NCBI RefSeq assembly: GCF_004135345.1
Contig: NZ_CP035495.1
Location: 62,001 to 126,000, forward strand
Source: Xylanimonas allomyrinae
GTDB taxonomy: Bacteria > Actinomycetota > Actinomycetes > Actinomycetales > Cellulomonadaceae
Length of the DNA: 64,000 nucleotides
Direction: 5' to 3'
Shown piece by piece: positions 17,993 through 26,867 of this stretch. Made by a program: the position numbers and the translations under genes. Position 1 is the first letter of the stretch. Each line of letters starts with the position of its first letter. The notes under the pieces were generated by a model that saw only the letters and a list, made by a program, of their open reading frames with translations, was not told where the DNA came from and did no database searches.

Positions 17993-18916
17993 TTGTCTCG
18001 CGCCCCTCTTGGCACCCCCGGCCGCCTGCGGCTGATGGCCGTGCACGCACATCCCGACGACGAGTCGAGCAAGGGTGCCGCGACAGCGGCCCGCTACGCC
18101 GCCGAGGGCGCCGAGGTGCTGGTGCTGACCTGCACGGGCGGTGAGCGGGGCGACGTGCTCAATCCCGCCTTCGAAGTGCCGGCCGGCCACGAGTTCGAGT
18201 CGCTCGCAGGCAAGCGGGCCGTGCGCCGTCTGGAGATGGCGGCCGCCGCGCAGGCCCTGGGCGTCCAGCAGCACTGGCTCGGGTTCGTCGACTCGGGCCT
18301 GCCCGAGGGCGACCCGCTGCCCCCGCTGCCCGACGACGCGTTCGCGCGCCTGCCCCTCGATGTCGCGGCCGCACCGGTCGTCGAGGCGGTGCGACGGTTC
18401 CGCCCCCACGTCATCACGACGTACGACCCCAGCGGCGGCTACCCGCACCCCGACCACATCTACACGCACACCGTGTCGATGGAGGCGTGGGAGGCCGCAG
18501 GCGACGCGTCACGCTACGTCGTCGGCGGCGGTGCCGAGCCGTGGACGCCGCTCAAGCTCTACTACGGGCACGGGTTCTCCCTCGCCCGCCTGCGTGCCGT
18601 CCACGAGGCCATGGAGGGCCAGGGTCTCGAGTCGCCGTTCGGCTCGTGGATCGAGTCGCGCGCCGCGCGCGAGATCCCCGAGCGGCAGGTCACCACGCGC
18701 GTGCGCGTCGACCAGTACTTCCCGCAGCGCGACGCAGCGCTCGTCGCCCACGCCTCGCAGATCGACCCCGACGGCTTCTTCTTCGCGGTGCCGCGCGACG
18801 TCGAGGCCGACGTGTGGCCGTGGGAGGAGTATGAGCTCGCCGCCTCGCGGGTGCCCACCCACCCCGGCGAGGACGATCTGTTCGCCGGCATCCGCGGGAC
18901 GGAGGCCGCCCGATGA
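17993..18916 (+). CDS. mca: mycothiol S-conjugate amidase
   Basis: Zinc amidase that cleaves mycothiol S-conjugates to a mercapturic acid and GlcN-Ins, a detoxification step specific to actinobacteria. 307 residues. Metal ligands lie in HAHPDDESSKG (His20, Asp23) and GGYPHPDHIYTH. The C-terminal part (EYELAASRVPTHPGEDDLFAGI) is typical of Mca rather than MshB. The TTG at 17993 has TGGAGGTC upstream, a good ribosome site that decides this rare start. The next gene overlaps by four bases. Confidence 0.94.
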   Translation: MSRAPLGTPGRLRLMAVHAHPDDESSKGAATAARYAAEGAEVLVLTCTGGERGDVLNPAFEVPAGHEFESLAGKRAVRRLEMAAAAQALGVQQHWLGFVDSGLPEGDPLPPLPDDAFARLPLDVAAAPVVEAVRRFRPHVITTYDPSGGYPHPDHIYTHTVSMEAWEAAGDASRYVVGGGAEPWTPLKLYYGHGFSLARLRAVHEAMEGQGLESPFGSWIESRAAREIPERQVTTRVRVDQYFPQRDAALVAHASQIDPDGFFFAVPRDVEADVWPWEEYELAASRVPTHPGEDDLFAGIRGTEAAR

Positions 18917-19284
18917 TCGCGCTCGCCCACCAGCTCGCGGCCGGGCTCGCCGCCGCGCCGACCCCGTCGCCGTCGCCGGCCGAGCAGCTCGACACGACCA
19001 CCGTGACACCCGGTATCGAAGGGTTCATCGCGACCTTCCTGCTGGCGCTCGCCGCCATCGGGCTGTTCCTGCTCATGGCGCGATCGCTGCGCCGCACGAG
19101 CCACAACGCGCAGGCGCGGGGCATGGACGTCGCCGAGTCGGCCCGTGGCGTCCGCACCACACGATTGCCCGTGCGGGCACCCGAGCCGACCGTCCCCGGG
19201 GTGCTCGACGGCGGATCGCCGGTCGCGAGCCCCGAGACGGGCGACCCCGGCGACGCGGGCGACGCGGGCGAGCCGCGAGCGTGA
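18913..19284 (+). CDS. small single-pass membrane protein downstream of mca
   Basis: 123 residues. A hydrophobic, Ala-rich N-terminus (MIALAHQLAAGLAAAPTPSP) may be a signal sequence. One clear membrane helix follows (FIATFLLALAAIGLFLLMA, about 37-55), then a basic, low-complexity cytosolic tail ending in GDAGDAGEPRA repeats. It resembles the protein encoded after mca in other actinobacteria (Rv1083 position). Function unknown. ATG overlaps the mca stop; its own stop overlaps the next GTG. Confidence 0.75.
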   Translation: MIALAHQLAAGLAAAPTPSPSPAEQLDTTTVTPGIEGFIATFLLALAAIGLFLLMARSLRRTSHNAQARGMDVAESARGVRTTRLPVRAPEPTVPGVLDGGSPVASPETGDPGDAGDAGEPRA

Positions 19285-20078
19285 CGGTGCGCCTCACACT
19301 CGGGCAGATCGAGGCCAGCGCCGACCACGCCGCCAACCGTGCGGCCGTCACCGACGTCGTGCGCGAGGCGGCCCGAGAGGGCAGCGACCTCGTCGTCCTG
19401 CCGGAGTACGCCTCGGGCTACGACCCGCGCGCCGTCGGCCCGGCACACGCCGAGCCGCTCGACGGCCCCTTCGTCACCCTGCTGCGAGAGCTCGCCCGCG
19501 AGCACGGCCTGAGCGTCGTCGCAGGGACGACGCTGCCGGGTGCGGCGCCAGCGAGGGCCGTCAACGCCGTCGTCGTCGCCGCCGACGACGGCGAGATCGC
19601 GGGCGTGTACCGCAAGGTCCACCTGTACGACGCGTTCGGCGTGCGCGAGTCGGACACCCTCGAACCCGGCCCGGCAGACGCCGCACCGGTCACGTTCCGC
19701 GTGGGCGACCTCACGTTCGGCCTCCTGACCTGCTACGACCTGCGCTTCCCCGAGTCGGCGCGCCGAGCGGCCGACGCCGGCGCCGAGGCGCTGCTCGTGC
19801 CCGCGGCGTGGGCCTCGGGCCCGCTCAAGGCCGACCACTGGCGCACCCTGCTGCGCGCCCGGGCGATCGAGAACACGTCCGCCGTGGTCGGCGTCGGCCT
19901 CGCGGGCCGCGGCGTGACGGGCCGATCACTCGTCGCCACCGCCGACGGCACGGTCACCCTGGAACTCGACGCGACTCCCGCCACCGCGACGACGACGCTC
20001 GACCCCGCCGCGATCACCGCCACCCGCCGCACCAACCCCGCGCTGGCCAACCGCCGCTACACCACGACACCGAGGTAG
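19281..20078 (+). CDS. carbon-nitrogen hydrolase (nitrilase superfamily)
   Basis: 265 residues with the complete catalytic triad: Glu42 (VLPEYASGY), Lys112 (YRKVHLYD) and Cys151 (LTCYDLRFPE). The closest branch by motif is the Nit/omega-amidase type, which removes ammonia from small amides or repairs deaminated glutathione-like compounds. The exact substrate is not determined. It is translationally coupled to the preceding membrane protein (GTGA overlap) in the mca operon, so a thiol-related substrate is possible but only an inference. Confidence 0.88.
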   Translation: MTVRLTLGQIEASADHAANRAAVTDVVREAAREGSDLVVLPEYASGYDPRAVGPAHAEPLDGPFVTLLRELAREHGLSVVAGTTLPGAAPARAVNAVVVAADDGEIAGVYRKVHLYDAFGVRESDTLEPGPADAAPVTFRVGDLTFGLLTCYDLRFPESARRAADAGAEALLVPAAWASGPLKADHWRTLLRARAIENTSAVVGVGLAGRGVTGRSLVATADGTVTLELDATPATATTTLDPAAITATRRTNPALANRRYTTTPR

Positions 20079-20162
20079 CGCCCGGCGCCGTCGGGCCGCC
20101 GCGCACGACCCCTCGCGTCAAAAGGCATTGCCGGAGCGCGGGTGCCAGGCGAGCATGCGGGC

Positions 20163-21781
20163 ATGGGTCATCTGGAGGTCGCGCACGTCGAGTACGTCCT
20201 GCCGGACGGGCGGACACTGCTCGACGACGTCTCCTTCCGGGTGGGGGAGGGCAGCGTCACGGCGCTCGTCGGCCCCAACGGTGCCGGCAAGACGACGCTG
20301 CTGCGCCTGGTGACGGGCGAGCTCACGCCGTCGGCGGGTGCGGTCACCATCAGCGGTGGGCTCGGCGTCATGCGCCAGTTCGTGGGCTCCGTGCGCGACA
20401 CGAGCACCGTGCGCGACCTGCTCGTCGACGTCGCCCCGCCGCGCGTGCGCGACGCGGCCCGCGCGGTCGACGCCGCCGAGCTGCGCGTCATGGAGGTCGA
20501 CGACGAGACCGCCCAGATGTCCTACGCCCAGGCGCTCGCGGACTGGGCCGACGCGCGGGGCTACGAGGCCGAGACGCTGTGGGACGAGTGCACGACGGCG
20601 GCCCTCGGCGTCCCGTTCGAGCGCGCGCAATGGCGTGAGGTGCGCACCCTGAGCGGCGGCGAGCAGAAGCGGCTCGTGCTCGAGGCGTTGCTGCGTGGCC
20701 CCGACGAGGTGCTGCTGCTCGACGAACCGGACAACTACCTCGACGTTCCCGGGAAACGGTGGCTCGAGGAGCAGCTGCGCGCCACGCGCAAGACGGTGCT
20801 GTTCGTCAGCCACGACCGCGAGCTGCTGGCACGCGTGGCCGACCGGATCGTCGCGCTCGAGCCCGCGCCGTCGGGGGCGGACGCATGGGTGCACGGCGGG
20901 ACGTTCGCCACCTTCCACCAGGCGCGCCGCGAGCGCTTCGCGCGCTTCGAGGAGCTGCGTCGCCGGTGGGACGAGAAGCACGAACAGCTCCTGCGGCTGG
21001 TGCGCGACCTGCGGCAGGCGGCGGCGAACAGCGACGGCATGTCCTCGCGGTACCGCGCCGCGCAGACCAGGCTGCGCAAGTTCGAGGAGGCCGGCCCGCC
21101 TCCCGAGCCGCCTCGCGAGCAGGACATCTCCATGCGGTTGCGCGGGGACGTACCGGCCTGCGTGCCGTGATCTGTGAGGGCCTCGAGCTGACCGGACTCA
21201 TGAAGCCGTTCGACCTCGAGGTGTTCTACGGCGAACGCGTCGCGGTGCTCGGGTCGAACGGGTCGGGCAAGTCCCACTTCCTGCGGTTGCTGGCCGGCGA
21301 GCAGGTCGCGCACGACGGCATCTGGCGCCTGGGCGCGCGCGTCGTGCCCGGGTTCTTCGCCCAGACCCACGCGCACCCCGAGCTCGTCGGCCGCACGCTG
21401 CTGGAGATCCTGTGGCAGGACCACGCGCAGGACAAGGGCCGCGCGATGCCCGCGCTGCGCCGCTACGAGCTGACGGCCGCGGCCGACCGCCCGTTCGAGA
21501 AGCTCTCGGGCGGGCAGCAGGCGAGGTTCCAGATCTTGCTGCTCGAACTGTCCGGCTGCACAGCGCTGCTGCTCGACGAGCCCACCGACAACCTCGACCT
21601 CGAGTCGGCCGAGGCGCTGCAGGACGGGCTCGAAGCCTTCGAGGGCACGGTCATGGCCGTCACCCACGACCGCTGGTTCGCGCGCTCGTTCGACAGGTTC
21701 CTCGTCTTCGGGTCGGACGGCGTGGTGCGCGAAGCGACCGAGCCCGTGTGGGACGAGCGGCGGGTGGAGCGGACCCGGTAG
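20163..21781 (+). CDS. ABC-F ATPase (frameshifted)
   Basis: Soluble tandem ATPase of the ABC-F class, which acts on ribosomes in translation or antibiotic protection. The first nucleotide-binding domain has VGPNGAGKTTLLRL, LSGGEQKRLVLEALL and LLLDEPDNYLD; the second has LGSNGSGKSHFLRL, LSGGQQARFQILLLEL and LLLDEPTDNLDLES. A linker rich in Arg and Glu joins them. The two halves lie in different frames: one missing G in the run 21144-21147 restores MRLRGGRTGLRAV. The start may be ATG 20163 (MGHLEVAHVEY, usual for the family) or GTG 20142, which has GGAG upstream. No membrane domain is encoded. Confidence 0.85.
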
Positions 21782-21905
21782 ACGCCGGGCGGCCGGCGCC
21801 CCGGGCGCTCACGTCGCGTCAGGTCGGCCTCCTGCGCGGCCGACCATCGGCGAGACGGCGACCCGGTCCACGCCGGACGATCCCTCGCCCTCGAAGCGCG
21901 CCGCG

Positions 21906-23138
21906 TCACGCCTCGCCGTCGACGGTCGCGGCCAGCTCGCCGCGCGCGAGCCGCAGCCGCACCGGCGTGCCGGGGGCGGCGTCGTCGGGCGCACGAACCA
22001 CGTGCCCGTCCGCGCGCTGCACGACGGCGTAGCCGCGCTCGAGAGTCGACGCCGGAGACAACGCGCGGACCTGGGCCTCAAGGCGCCCGACCTCGCCCGA
22101 CGCCGCGAGCAGCGCCGCGTTGAGCAGGTGCCGCGCGTGCCGGACCGTGTGCGCGACGTCGCGCTCCCGGCTCTCGACCATGGTCAGGGGCCGGGCGAGC
22201 ACGGGGCGCGAGCGGACGCCGTCGAGCCCGTGCTGCTCGCGGTCGAGGCGGGCGCGCAGCGCGTGCCGCATGGACCGCCGCGCCTGCTCGATGCGTCGTC
22301 GCTCCTCCGCGACGTCGGGAACAACGTGCTTGGCGGCGTCGGTGGGCGTCGAGGCGCGCACGTCGGCGACGAGGTCGAGCAGCGGCGAGTCCTGCTCGTG
22401 CCCGATCGCCGAGACCAGCGGAGTGCGGCAGGCGGCGGCCGCGCGCACGAGCGCCTCGTCGCTGAACGGCAGCAGATCCTCAAGAGCGCCCCCGCCGCGT
22501 GCGACCACGATGACCTCGACCTCGGGCAGCGCGTCGAGCTCGGCGATCGCGTCCCGGACCTCGCGCACCGCGCTCGCGCCCTGCACGGCGACCTCACGCA
22601 CCGCGAACCGCACCTGCGGCCAGCGGGCCTGCGCGTTCTTCATGACATCGTGCTTGGCGTCCGAGTTGCGCCCCGTGACCAGGCCGACGACGTGCGGCAG
22701 GAACGGGAGCGGCACCTTGCGGGAGTCGTCGAACAGGCCCTCGGCGGCCAGGACCCGGCGCAGGTGCTCGATGCGCGCGAGCAGCTCACCGACACCGACC
22801 GCGCGGATCTCCGCGGCGCGCAGCGTCAACGACCCGTTGCCCTTGTAGAAGTCCGGTTTGGCGTGCACGACGACGCGCGCGCCTTCCTCAAGGGTCGCCG
22901 TGCTCGCCTGGAGCACGGACGACAGGACGGAGACCGTGACGGAGACCTTCTCGTCGACGTCGCGCAGGGTCAGGTACTGCATCCACGCCCCGGGGCGTTC
23001 ACGGAACTGGATGATCTGACCTTCGACCCACACGTCCCCCAGGCGTGCGATCCAGCCGCGGATCTTCTCGGAGACGACGGCGACCGACCAGGGTGCCTCG
23101 GGGCTGGTCGGGGGTGCGGCGGCGGGTGCGGTGCTCAC
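21906..23138 (-). CDS. xseA: exodeoxyribonuclease VII large subunit
   Basis: Catalytic subunit of the single-strand exonuclease ExoVII. About 410 residues. An N-terminal OB fold (VWVEGQIIQFRERPGAWMQYLTLRD) is followed by the catalytic domain with VGLVTGRNSDAKHDVMKNAQ, IVVARGGGALEDLLPFSDEALVRAA and SAIGHEQDSPLLDLVADVRASTPTDAA, then a coiled-coil region and ERGYAVVQ. GTG 23138 fits the family start; ATG 23156 is also in frame. The xseB gene for the small subunit, usually next to it (Rv1107c-Rv1108c in M. tuberculosis), is not in this window. Confidence 0.93.
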   Translation of the reverse strand: MSTAPAAAPPTSPEAPWSVAVVSEKIRGWIARLGDVWVEGQIIQFRERPGAWMQYLTLRDVDEKVSVTVSVLSSVLQASTATLEEGARVVVHAKPDFYKGNGSLTLRAAEIRAVGVGELLARIEHLRRVLAAEGLFDDSRKVPLPFLPHVVGLVTGRNSDAKHDVMKNAQARWPQVRFAVREVAVQGASAVREVRDAIAELDALPEVEVIVVARGGGALEDLLPFSDEALVRAAAACRTPLVSAIGHEQDSPLLDLVADVRASTPTDAAKHVVPDVAEERRRIEQARRSMRHALRARLDREQHGLDGVRSRPVLARPLTMVESRERDVAHTVRHARHLLNAALLAASGEVGRLEAQVRALSPASTLERGYAVVQRADGHVVRAPDDAAPGTPVRLRLARGELAATVDGEA

Positions 23139-23212
23139 CAGCCCAGCGTGCCGCATGCCTCCGACATCCACCCTGTTGCGGTCCGGCCACGAGGTCTTCA
23201 CACGCGCGCTCC

Positions 23213-23218
23213 TAGACT
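23213..23218 (+). promoter_or_regulatory. ispH -10 element, leaderless
   Basis: TAGACT is followed by six bases and then the GTG of ispH. No ribosome site is present, so a leaderless transcript is expected. Confidence 0.55.
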
Positions 23219-23224
23219 GGTGCG

Positions 23225-24265
23225 GTGACCGCTCCCACCACCGAGACACCCGCCGACGCGCCCAAGCGCGTGCTGCTCGCCGCGCCGCGCGGCTACTGCG
23301 CCGGCGTCGACCGCGCCGTCGTCGCCGTCGAGAAGGCGCTTGAGACGTACGGTGCGCCCGTGTACGTGCGCAAGGAGATCGTGCACAACAAGCACGTCGT
23401 CGAGACGCTCCGCGAGCGCGGTGCGGTCTTCGTCAACGACACCGACGAGGTCCCCGAGGGTGCGCGGCTCGTGTTCTCCGCGCACGGGGTCTCGCCCGCG
23501 GTGCGCGACGCCGCTGCCGCGCGCCACCTCGCGACGATCGACGCGACCTGCCCCCTGGTGACCAAGGTGCACAAGGAGGCCGTGCGGTTCGCGGCCGACG
23601 ACTACGACATCCTGCTCATCGGCCACACGGGCCACGAGGAGGTCGAGGGCACCGCGGGCGAGGCGCCCGAGCACGTGCAGGTCGTCAACTCGCCCGACGA
23701 GGTCGACAAGGTCGTGGTCCGTGACCCGGCCAAGGTCGTGTGGATCTCGCAGACGACGCTGTCGGTCGACGAGACGATGGAGACGGTGCGCCGCCTGCGC
23801 GAGCGCTTCCCGTCGTTGCAGGACCCGCCGAGCGACGACATCTGCTACGCGACCCAGAACCGCCAGGTGGCCGTCAAGAAGCTCGCCCCGGACGCCGACG
23901 TCGTCATCGTCGTCGGCTCCGCGAACTCGTCGAACTCGGTGCGGCTCGTCGAGGTCGCGCTCCAGGCCGGGGCAGGTGCGGCCTACCGCGTCGACCGCGC
24001 CGCCGAGATCGAGGACGCCTGGCTCGACCGCGCGACAACCGTGGGGGTGACCTCGGGCGCCTCCGTGCCGGAGATCCTCGTCCAGGACGTCATCGCGCGG
24101 CTCGGGACCCACGGGTTCGGGCAGGTCGAGGAGGTGCGCACCGCGACCGAGGAGCTCATGTTCTCGCTGCCGCGCGAGCTGCGCGCCGGACTCAAGGCCG
24201 CGGGCCGGGACGACAAGCGGCCGCGGCGCGAGAACCGGCCCGCGCTGCCCGTCGCCGAGGCCTGA
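23225..24265 (+). CDS. ispH: 4-hydroxy-3-methylbut-2-enyl diphosphate reductase
   Basis: Last step of the MEP pathway, making IPP and DMAPP with an iron-sulfur cluster. 346 residues, usual length. The three cluster cysteines are in [24 protein letters not shown] and [11 protein letters not shown]; conserved His residues are in [17 protein letters not shown] and LIGHTGHEE. The end is a basic tail after [13 protein letters not shown]. Divergent from xseA, as in M. tuberculosis Rv1108c-Rv1110. Confidence 0.96.
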   Translation: MTAPTTETPADAPKRVLLAAPRGYCAGVDRAVVAVEKALETYGAPVYVRKEIVHNKHVVETLRERGAVFVNDTDEVPEGARLVFSAHGVSPAVRDAAAARHLATIDATCPLVTKVHKEAVRFAADDYDILLIGHTGHEEVEGTAGEAPEHVQVVNSPDEVDKVVVRDPAKVVWISQTTLSVDETMETVRRLRERFPSLQDPPSDDICYATQNRQVAVKKLAPDADVVIVVGSANSSNSVRLVEVALQAGAGAAYRVDRAAEIEDAWLDRATTVGVTSGASVPEILVQDVIARLGTHGFGQVEEVRTATEELMFSLPRELRAGLKAAGRDDKRPRRENRPALPVAEA

Positions 24266-24335
24266 GGCCGGGGGCCTGGAGCTTCACCCCGCCGCGGAGG
24301 CCTGAAGCCGGGCCCCGGGAGCCTCACCCCGCCGC
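24257..24335. repeat. tandem 39-bp duplication at the ispH/rmuC junction
   Basis: Copies at 24257-24295 and 24297-24335 match at 34 of 39 positions with a 40-bp period. The first copy begins with the last codons of ispH and its stop (GAGGCCTGA); the second repeats that stop motif and runs into the 3' end of rmuC. The GGCC-rich halves can fold, so it may also serve as terminator for both genes. Confidence 0.8.
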
Positions 24336-25808
24336 AGCCTCGTCGTCGGGGGCTGAGAGCTTCTGCAGGGCCTTCTGGTCGGAGCCGGCGAGCGACTCGA
24401 TGGCCACGACGCGCTCCTCCTCCGCAGCGAGCAGCTCGGGCTTGGTGATGGCGCGCGGCGACGCGTCGATCCCCGTGAGCTCGTCGATCGCCTTCGACCC
24501 GTCGACGACGTCGAGCGCGACCATCCGGCGTGCGGAGGTCAGCACCTGGCTCTCGAGCGACCCGATCATCTTGTTGTAGTGCGTGGTCGCCGAGGCGATC
24601 GCGTTGCCCGTGCGCGTGATGTGCCCGGTCATGGTCACGAGGCGCGAGTACAGCTCCTTGCCGACCGTGAGGACCTTCTGGGCGTTCTCGGCCAGCGCCT
24701 CCTGCCGCCACGCGTAGGCGATGGTCTTGAGCAGGGCGAGCATGGTCATCGGAGTCGCCAGGATGACGTTCTGCCGGGCCGCGTACTCCATGAGGCTCGG
24801 GTCGCGCTCCACGGCGGCGGACAGGAACGCCTCCGCCGGGACGAACATGACCACGAACTCGGGGGCGGGGGAGAACTGCTCCCAGTACTCCTTGCCCGCG
24901 AGGTCGTCGATGTGCTTGCGCACGTGCCGCACGTGCGCGTCGAGCCTGGCCTCCCGGCGGTTCGGATCGTCGGTCTGCTGAGCCTCCAGGTAGCCGAGGA
25001 ACGCGACCTTGGCGTCGACGACGACGTGCTTGCCGCCCGCGAGGTGGACCACCATGTCGGGTCGCAGCGTGCCGCCGTCGGTCGCGACGGATGCCTGCTC
25101 CTCGAAGTCGACGTTCCTCAGCATGCCGGCAGCCTCGACGACGCGGCGGAGCTGGAGCTCGCCCCATGCCCCGCGCGTCTGCGACGACCGCAGTGCGGTG
25201 ACCAGGTCGCCGGTGCCCTTGGTGAGCTCGGAGTTTGCGACGGAGAGCTGGCGCAGGTGCTCGGTCAGCGTCGACTGGCCCTCGATCCGTGACTTCTCGG
25301 CCTGCGCGACCTCGGCGCGCACCTGCTCGAGCGACTTGCTCAGCGGTTCCACCAGGGCCTTGATGGCCTGCTCGCGCTGGACCAGTGCCTCCTCGTTCTT
25401 GACCGTGGAGGCGCGCAGCGTCTGGTTCGCCAGCTCGAGGAACTGCTGGGAGTTGGCCTGCAGGGCCTCGCCCGCCACAGACCGGAAGCGCTGCCTCTCG
25501 GCCTCCTGGTCGGCCTTGACCTCGTCAAGCCGCGCCTTTGCGGCCTCGCGTTCCTGCGCCAGACGGCGCTCGGCCTCGGCGCGCGCTTCAGCCAGGCGCC
25601 GGGCCGCGTCGTCGGACTCCCGCGCGAGCTGCTCGCGCAGGCCCGCCGCCTCGCGGCGCAGCCCCTCCAACTCCGCGTGCCCGCGCGCCAGCTCCAAGTC
25701 GGCGGAACGGCGGGCTGCGCCCGCGCGGTTCGTCGCCGCGAGCCAGCCCACGAGCGTGCCCACGGCGAGGGCTGCGATCAGGAGGCCGATCCAGGTCGTC
25801 GTCGTCAT
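24324..25808 (-). CDS. rmuC: DNA recombination protein RmuC
   Basis: 494 residues. An N-terminal membrane helix (WIGLLIAALAVGTLVGWLAA) is followed by a long coiled coil rich in Ala, Glu and Arg (about residues 30-200), then the RmuC nuclease-like domain with GAWGELQLRRVVEAAGM, RPDMVVHLAGGKHVVVDAKV and FVPAEAFLSAA. RmuC limits inversions at short inverted repeats and is thought to be a PD-(D/E)XK-like nuclease; the DAKV segment carries the expected acid-x-Lys. Convergent with ispH across the 39-bp duplication. Confidence 0.93.
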   Translation of the reverse strand: MTTTTWIGLLIAALAVGTLVGWLAATNRAGAARRSADLELARGHAELEGLRREAAGLREQLARESDDAARRLAEARAEAERRLAQEREAAKARLDEVKADQEAERQRFRSVAGEALQANSQQFLELANQTLRASTVKNEEALVQREQAIKALVEPLSKSLEQVRAEVAQAEKSRIEGQSTLTEHLRQLSVANSELTKGTGDLVTALRSSQTRGAWGELQLRRVVEAAGMLRNVDFEEQASVATDGGTLRPDMVVHLAGGKHVVVDAKVAFLGYLEAQQTDDPNRREARLDAHVRHVRKHIDDLAGKEYWEQFSPAPEFVVMFVPAEAFLSAAVERDPSLMEYAARQNVILATPMTMLALLKTIAYAWRQEALAENAQKVLTVGKELYSRLVTMTGHITRTGNAIASATTHYNKMIGSLESQVLTSARRMVALDVVDGSKAIDELTGIDASPRAITKPELLAAEEERVVAIESLAGSDQKALQKLSAPDDEAAAG

Positions 25809-26012
25809 GCCCGCAGCGTCGCACGCGCTACCGACAAGGCCTCCGCGGGAGGCTCACGGGGACGGCGACCTGCCGCCGGCCGACGCGGTCTGGACGATCT
25901 GGGCCGACTCCCGAGGACGGCGCGGGCACCGGTCGCGGTCGGGCGAGCGATGGACGAACGCCTCGCGTGGTCCGTGTCGGTGCCGCCACCTAGTGTTCGG
26001 ACGTACGCCGCG

Positions 26013-26867
26013 ATGCCCGTCCCGACGAAACAGGTGATCCCGCTGTCCGCGCCAGTCCCGGAGCACGACCAGCAGCAGCCCCCCGTACCGCCGCCCGACC
26101 CGCGCGCGGCCCTGAGCCTGCGCGGCCTGTGGAAGCGATTCGGGCAGAAGATCGCCGTCGCCGGCATCAGCCTGGACGTCGCCGCCGGCTCGTTCTACGG
26201 CCTCGTGGGGCCGAACGGCGCCGGCAAGACCACGACGCTGTCGATGGCGACGGGACTCCTGCGCCCCGACTTCGGCACGGCCACCGTGCTCGGCACGGAC
26301 ATGTGGACCGACACGCTCGCCGCCAAGCGCCTGCTCGGTGTCCTCCCCGACGGCGTCCGGCTGTTCGACCGGCTCACCGGCGCACAGCTCATCACCTACG
26401 CGGGGCTGCTGCGCGGCCTCGACCGGTCGACGGTCGCGGAGCGCACCGAGGACCTGCTGCGGGCCATGGACCTGCTCGCCGACCGTGACACCTTCGTCGT
26501 CGACTACTCCGCCGGCATGACCAAGAAGGTCGCGCTGGCTGCCGCGATGATCCACGCCCCGCGCGTCCTCGTCCTCGACGAGCCCTTCGAGGCCGTCGAT
26601 CCGGTCAGCGCCGCCAACATCCGCGACATCCTGCACGCCTACGTCGACGACGGCGGGAGCGTCGTCGTCTCGTCCCACGTCATGGACCTGGTGCAGCGCA
26701 TGTGCAGCCACGTCGCCGTCATCGCGGGCGGGCACGTGCTGGCCGCCGGCACCGTCGACGAGGTCCGCGGCGAGCAGACGCTCGAGGACCGGTTCGTCGA
26801 GCTCGTCGGCGGGCGCAAGGAAGGGGAGGGGCTCGCGTGGTTGCGCAGTTCGTCCGCCTCAAGCTGA
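26013..26867 (+). CDS. ABC transporter ATP-binding protein
   Basis: 284 residues. After about 30 Pro/Gln-rich residues comes a full ATPase domain: Walker A VGPNGAGKTTTLSMATG, a degenerate signature DYSAGMTKKVALAAAM, Walker B VLVLDEPFEAVDP and switch VVVSSHVMDLVQR. This is the exporter-associated (ABC-2/CcmA-like) type. The next gene, a large membrane protein, overlaps by 31 bases and is its presumed permease. Substrate unknown. It is divergent from rmuC across 204 bases in which I see nothing conserved. Confidence 0.87.
   Translation: MPVPTKQVIPLSAPVPEHDQQQPPVPPPDPRAALSLRGLWKRFGQKIAVAGISLDVAAGSFYGLVGPNGAGKTTTLSMATGLLRPDFGTATVLGTDMWTDTLAAKRLLGVLPDGVRLFDRLTGAQLITYAGLLRGLDRSTVAERTEDLLRAMDLLADRDTFVVDYSAGMTKKVALAAAMIHAPRVLVLDEPFEAVDPVSAANIRDILHAYVDDGGSVVVSSHVMDLVQRMCSHVAVIAGGHVLAAGTVDEVRGEQTLEDRFVELVGGRKEGEGLAWLRSSSASS

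Noticed and set aside
21463-21909. Minus-strand frame considered as a missing xseB
   Set aside because: Its translation has no similarity to the ExoVII small subunit and it is antisense to the second ATPase domain of the ABC-F gene.
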